From Frigoribacterium sp. VKM Ac-2836 (lineage in GTDB: Bacteria; Actinomycetota; Actinomycetes; Actinomycetales; Microbacteriaceae), in the NCBI RefSeq assembly GCF_013248995.1, contig NZ_JABRPK010000002.1, positions 992,001 through 1,056,000 of the forward strand: DNA of 64,000 nucleotides, read 5' to 3'. The position numbers and the translations under genes were made by a program. The notes below the pieces were generated by a model that was given only the letters and a program-made list of their open reading frames with translations, was not told where the DNA came from and did no database searches. Of the stretch, positions 62,240 to 64,000 are shown piece after piece; position 1 is the first letter of the stretch; every line of letters begins with the position of its first letter.

Positions 62240-63535
62240 GTGCCGCTGACCCGAGACCTGGGGCTCGCCTGGAGCCTCGCCCGCCGGGCCATCCGTTCGC
62301 GCAGCAGCCGACGTCGGCTCGAGCGAGACCCGCGGGCCACGGCGACGCCCGCCCCGGGTACGGTGCGTGTCGCCGTCTACTTCGCCGACACGACCGTGAA
62401 CATGTACCAGATCCGTCAGTGGTACGCCCCCCTCGCCCGCCTGGCCGAGACCTTCCCGGTCGCCGTCGTCGTCCGGTCGCCGGGCACGATGGTCACCATG
62501 CTCGACGAGTGCCCCGTCCCTCTCGTCTATGCCCGCAAGGTCGCCGATCTCGAGGATTTCGTCGCCGCCCAGCCCCTCGCTCTGACGTTGTACGTCAACC
62601 AGAACGCCAAGAACTTCCAGATGATGCGTTACGGACGCATGTGGCACGTCTTCGTCAACCACGGCGAGAGCGACAAGATGTACATGACCACGAACCAGTT
62701 CAAGGCCTACGACTACGCCTTCGTCGCGGGCGACGCCGCGCGCGACCGACTCGCCGCCAAGCTCTGGGACTACGACCTCGACAAGCGAGCCGTGCCCATC
62801 GGGCGGCCACAGGCCGACCACTTCTCGGGCGACGTGCCCTACCCCGTCGACGATCGACTGGTGGTGCTGTACGCCCCCACCTGGGAGGGCGACCGTCCCG
62901 CGGCCGCTTACGGGTCGATCGCGACGCACGGCCTCGCCCTGGTCAAGGCCTTGGTGGCGTCGGGGCGACATCGGGTCGTCTATCGGGCCCACCCCCGCAG
63001 CGGGGTGCTCGACCCCGAGTACCGGCGAGCCCACGAGTCGATCATCCGGACCCTCGCCGACGCCAACACGCGTGACCCTGCCGCGCACCATGTCCACGAC
63101 CAGGGGCCCGAGCTGGGCTGGCAGCTGTCGTCGGCGGACGTCGCCGTGACCGACATCTCGGCGATGGTCTACGACCGACTCGCGACCGGGCGGCCGATCA
63201 TCGTGACACGCCCGGTGGCCGCCGAGGCGGACGTCGACGAGTCGGGGTACCTCGGCGACGCCGAATGGTTGACCGCCGAAAGGTCGGACGACATCGTCGC
63301 CCTGGTCGAGCGTGTCGTCGACGACCCGGAGGCGCAGAGCCGTCTCGAGCACTGGGTCCGTCGATACTTCGGTGACACGTCGCCCGGTGCTGCCACGCGT
63401 CGGTTCGAGACCGCGGTGGCGGATCTCGTCCGACTGCGCGACGACTACGCCGCACGCCGTCCTGCCCTCGACGAACCGCGCTCCGCGGGTGTGACCGGTG
63501 ACGCCGACAACGAGGACGCCGAGGCAGACCTCTGA
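62240..63535 (+). CDS. CDP-glycerol glycerophosphotransferase family protein (TagB/TagF-like)
   Basis: A 431-aa protein of the family that links or polymerises glycerol-phosphate or similar polyol-phosphates, as in teichoic acid synthesis. Motifs include NHGESDKMY, GRPQADHF, APTWEGDRP, RAHPRSG and TDISAMVYDRLATGRPII, all typical. GTG 62240 follows GGAGG with correct spacing. In a four-gene set with CDP-alcohol and sugar transferases it likely completes a phosphopolyol surface polymer. The C-terminal 30 residues are acidic and disordered. Confidence 0.92.
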   Translation: MPLTRDLGLAWSLARRAIRSRSSRRRLERDPRATATPAPGTVRVAVYFADTTVNMYQIRQWYAPLARLAETFPVAVVVRSPGTMVTMLDECPVPLVYARKVADLEDFVAAQPLALTLYVNQNAKNFQMMRYGRMWHVFVNHGESDKMYMTTNQFKAYDYAFVAGDAARDRLAAKLWDYDLDKRAVPIGRPQADHFSGDVPYPVDDRLVVLYAPTWEGDRPAAAYGSIATHGLALVKALVASGRHRVVYRAHPRSGVLDPEYRRAHESIIRTLADANTRDPAAHHVHDQGPELGWQLSSADVAVTDISAMVYDRLATGRPIIVTRPVAAEADVDESGYLGDAEWLTAERSDDIVALVERVVDDPEAQSRLEHWVRRYFGDTSPGAATRRFETAVADLVRLRDDYAARRPALDEPRSAGVTGDADNEDAEADL

Positions 63536-63579
63536 CCCCCGTCACCCACAGGAAGGCATCAGGTATCGAGGCACGAATG

Positions 63580-63593
63580 TCTCAGCGCTGAGA
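63580..63593. promoter_or_regulatory. 14-bp palindrome upstream of the XRE regulator
   Basis: TCTCAGCGCTGAGA is a perfect palindrome 27 bp upstream of the TATCCA -10 (63621-63626) of the XRE gene, near the -35 position. It is a natural candidate for an autoregulatory operator. Confidence 0.5.
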
Positions 63594-63632
63594 ACTCTGG
63601 ATCTTGGTCGCCGAGTCGCGTATCCATGAGGC

Positions 63633-63938
63633 ATGCCTGATCCGACGTCCGCCGCCGCCCACCTCTTCGGAGAACGCATCCGGGACGAGCGGCTGCGGCT
63701 CGGACTGAGCCAGGACGAGGTCGCGCACCTCGCGGGCATGAACGTGTCGAACTACGGCAAGATCGAGCGCGGCATCGGCAATCCCGTCCTGCACACGATC
63801 GTCCGCCTCGCCGTGGTGCTGGGGGTCGACCCGGCCGTCCTGGTCACAGGACTCGGGGCAGACCACCTGCCGCCCGTCCTCGAGGCCTTCACGGCCGCGG
63901 ATTACGTCGCCGAGAGACGCGCCCGCCTCAGCAGCTGA
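63633..63938 (+). CDS. XRE-family HTH transcriptional regulator (101 aa)
   Basis: A 101-aa regulator. The Cro/C1-type HTH spans about residues 12-65 (GERIRDERLRLGLSQDEVAHLAG, NVSNYGKIERG). The rest is a short tail (VLEAFTAADYVAERRARLSS) with no effector domain. ATG 63633 follows TATCCA by 6 nt (leaderless). A 14-bp palindrome lies upstream. Target genes are unknown; the surface-polymer cluster just before it is one possibility. Confidence 0.9.
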   Translation: MPDPTSAAAHLFGERIRDERLRLGLSQDEVAHLAGMNVSNYGKIERGIGNPVLHTIVRLAVVLGVDPAVLVTGLGADHLPPVLEAFTAADYVAERRARLSS

Positions 63939-64000
63939 CGTCCTCGGCCACCGTGGGGGCCGACGACGTCGAGCGGTCAGAAGCTGAAACGCCAGAGGTA
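63939..64000. other. Window end; possible tail of a reverse-strand gene
   Basis: On the - strand the sequence from 64000 to 63977 reads YLWRFSF and a stop. This could be the end of a gene outside the window, but seven residues are too few to call. Confidence 0.3.

Overview
This window is 64 kb of very GC-rich DNA (I estimate about 70 % GC, not computed exactly). It is densely packed with genes and carries ordinary chromosomal housekeeping content. The gene set points to an actinobacterium: mycothiol deacetylase MshB, the actinobacterial form of DapD, DUF3117 and DUF3107 proteins, an AdnA/AdnB helicase-nuclease pair, a DtxR/IdeR-type iron box and many GTG starts. Microbacteriaceae is my best guess for the family (inference). 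I see no phage, insertion sequence, CRISPR array or integrase.

Layout. 1-585: 5' part of a CPBP membrane protease (-). 779-6345: oligopeptide ABC importer (binding lipoprotein, two permeases, fused double ATPase) with its own promoter, an internal mRNA hairpin and a terminator. 6420-8967: typA GTPase and a small lipoprotein. 9032-12533: efeUOB ferrous-iron uptake operon (-) under a DtxR-like box. 12591-16683: mshB fused to a membrane tail, fdxA, dapC, gltA. 16699-18175: an unusual 54-nt hairpin and an unrecognised multi-pass membrane protein. 18185-21565: divergent dapD/dapE, then a PIG-V-like membrane glycosyltransferase. 21649-24312: DUF3117, an O-methyltransferase, tatB, a LysR regulator and a 40-aa membrane peptide. 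24486-28113: mrp, DUF1003 and MgtE-N/CBS genes (-), then a GSP17M-like membrane protein (+). 28131-30491: copper-associated ycnI/copC with an unknown membrane partner. 30569-34090: aminopeptidase P, a membrane-anchored EEP hydrolase and a PHP phosphoesterase. 34189-53886: DEAD-box helicase, ferritin-like protein, a small membrane protein, DUF3107, adnA-adnB, a degenerate aminoglycoside-phosphotransferase-fold protein, nudC-like, uvrD2-like, a ThiF-like protein, a DUF2342 metallopeptidase, a PDZ-Lon protease and a UPF0182 protein. 54026-54099: initiator tRNA. 54239-59295: glycerate kinase, nitrilase-like amidohydrolase, aminotransferase and HtrA-like protease. 59445-63535: two GT2 glycosyltransferases, a CDP-alcohol phosphotransferase and a CDP-glycerol-type polymerase, probably making a polyol-phosphate surface polymer. 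63633-63938: XRE regulator.

Two long stretches (typA to the GSP17M-like gene, and the DEAD helicase to UPF0182) follow the gene order I remember from Mycobacterium tuberculosis (the Rv1165-Rv1234 and Rv3211-Rv3193c neighbourhoods), so they are ancient actinobacterial blocks. The departures from that order are the interesting part: the mshB fusion, the 16.7-18.2 kb insert, the APH-fold pseudo-kinase and the zinc-less NudC.

Expression logic. About fifteen to eighteen genes have a TANNNT-type -10 hexamer that ends only 6-9 nt before the start codon, with no Shine-Dalgarno. This is the signature of leaderless mRNAs. Most convergent gene pairs share one near-perfect hairpin as a bidirectional terminator. 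A 14-mer, CGACCCGCGCCTCC, occurs five times exactly and is unexplained. I did not find a clear, complete new defence or biosynthetic system. The best candidates for undescribed biology are listed as findings.
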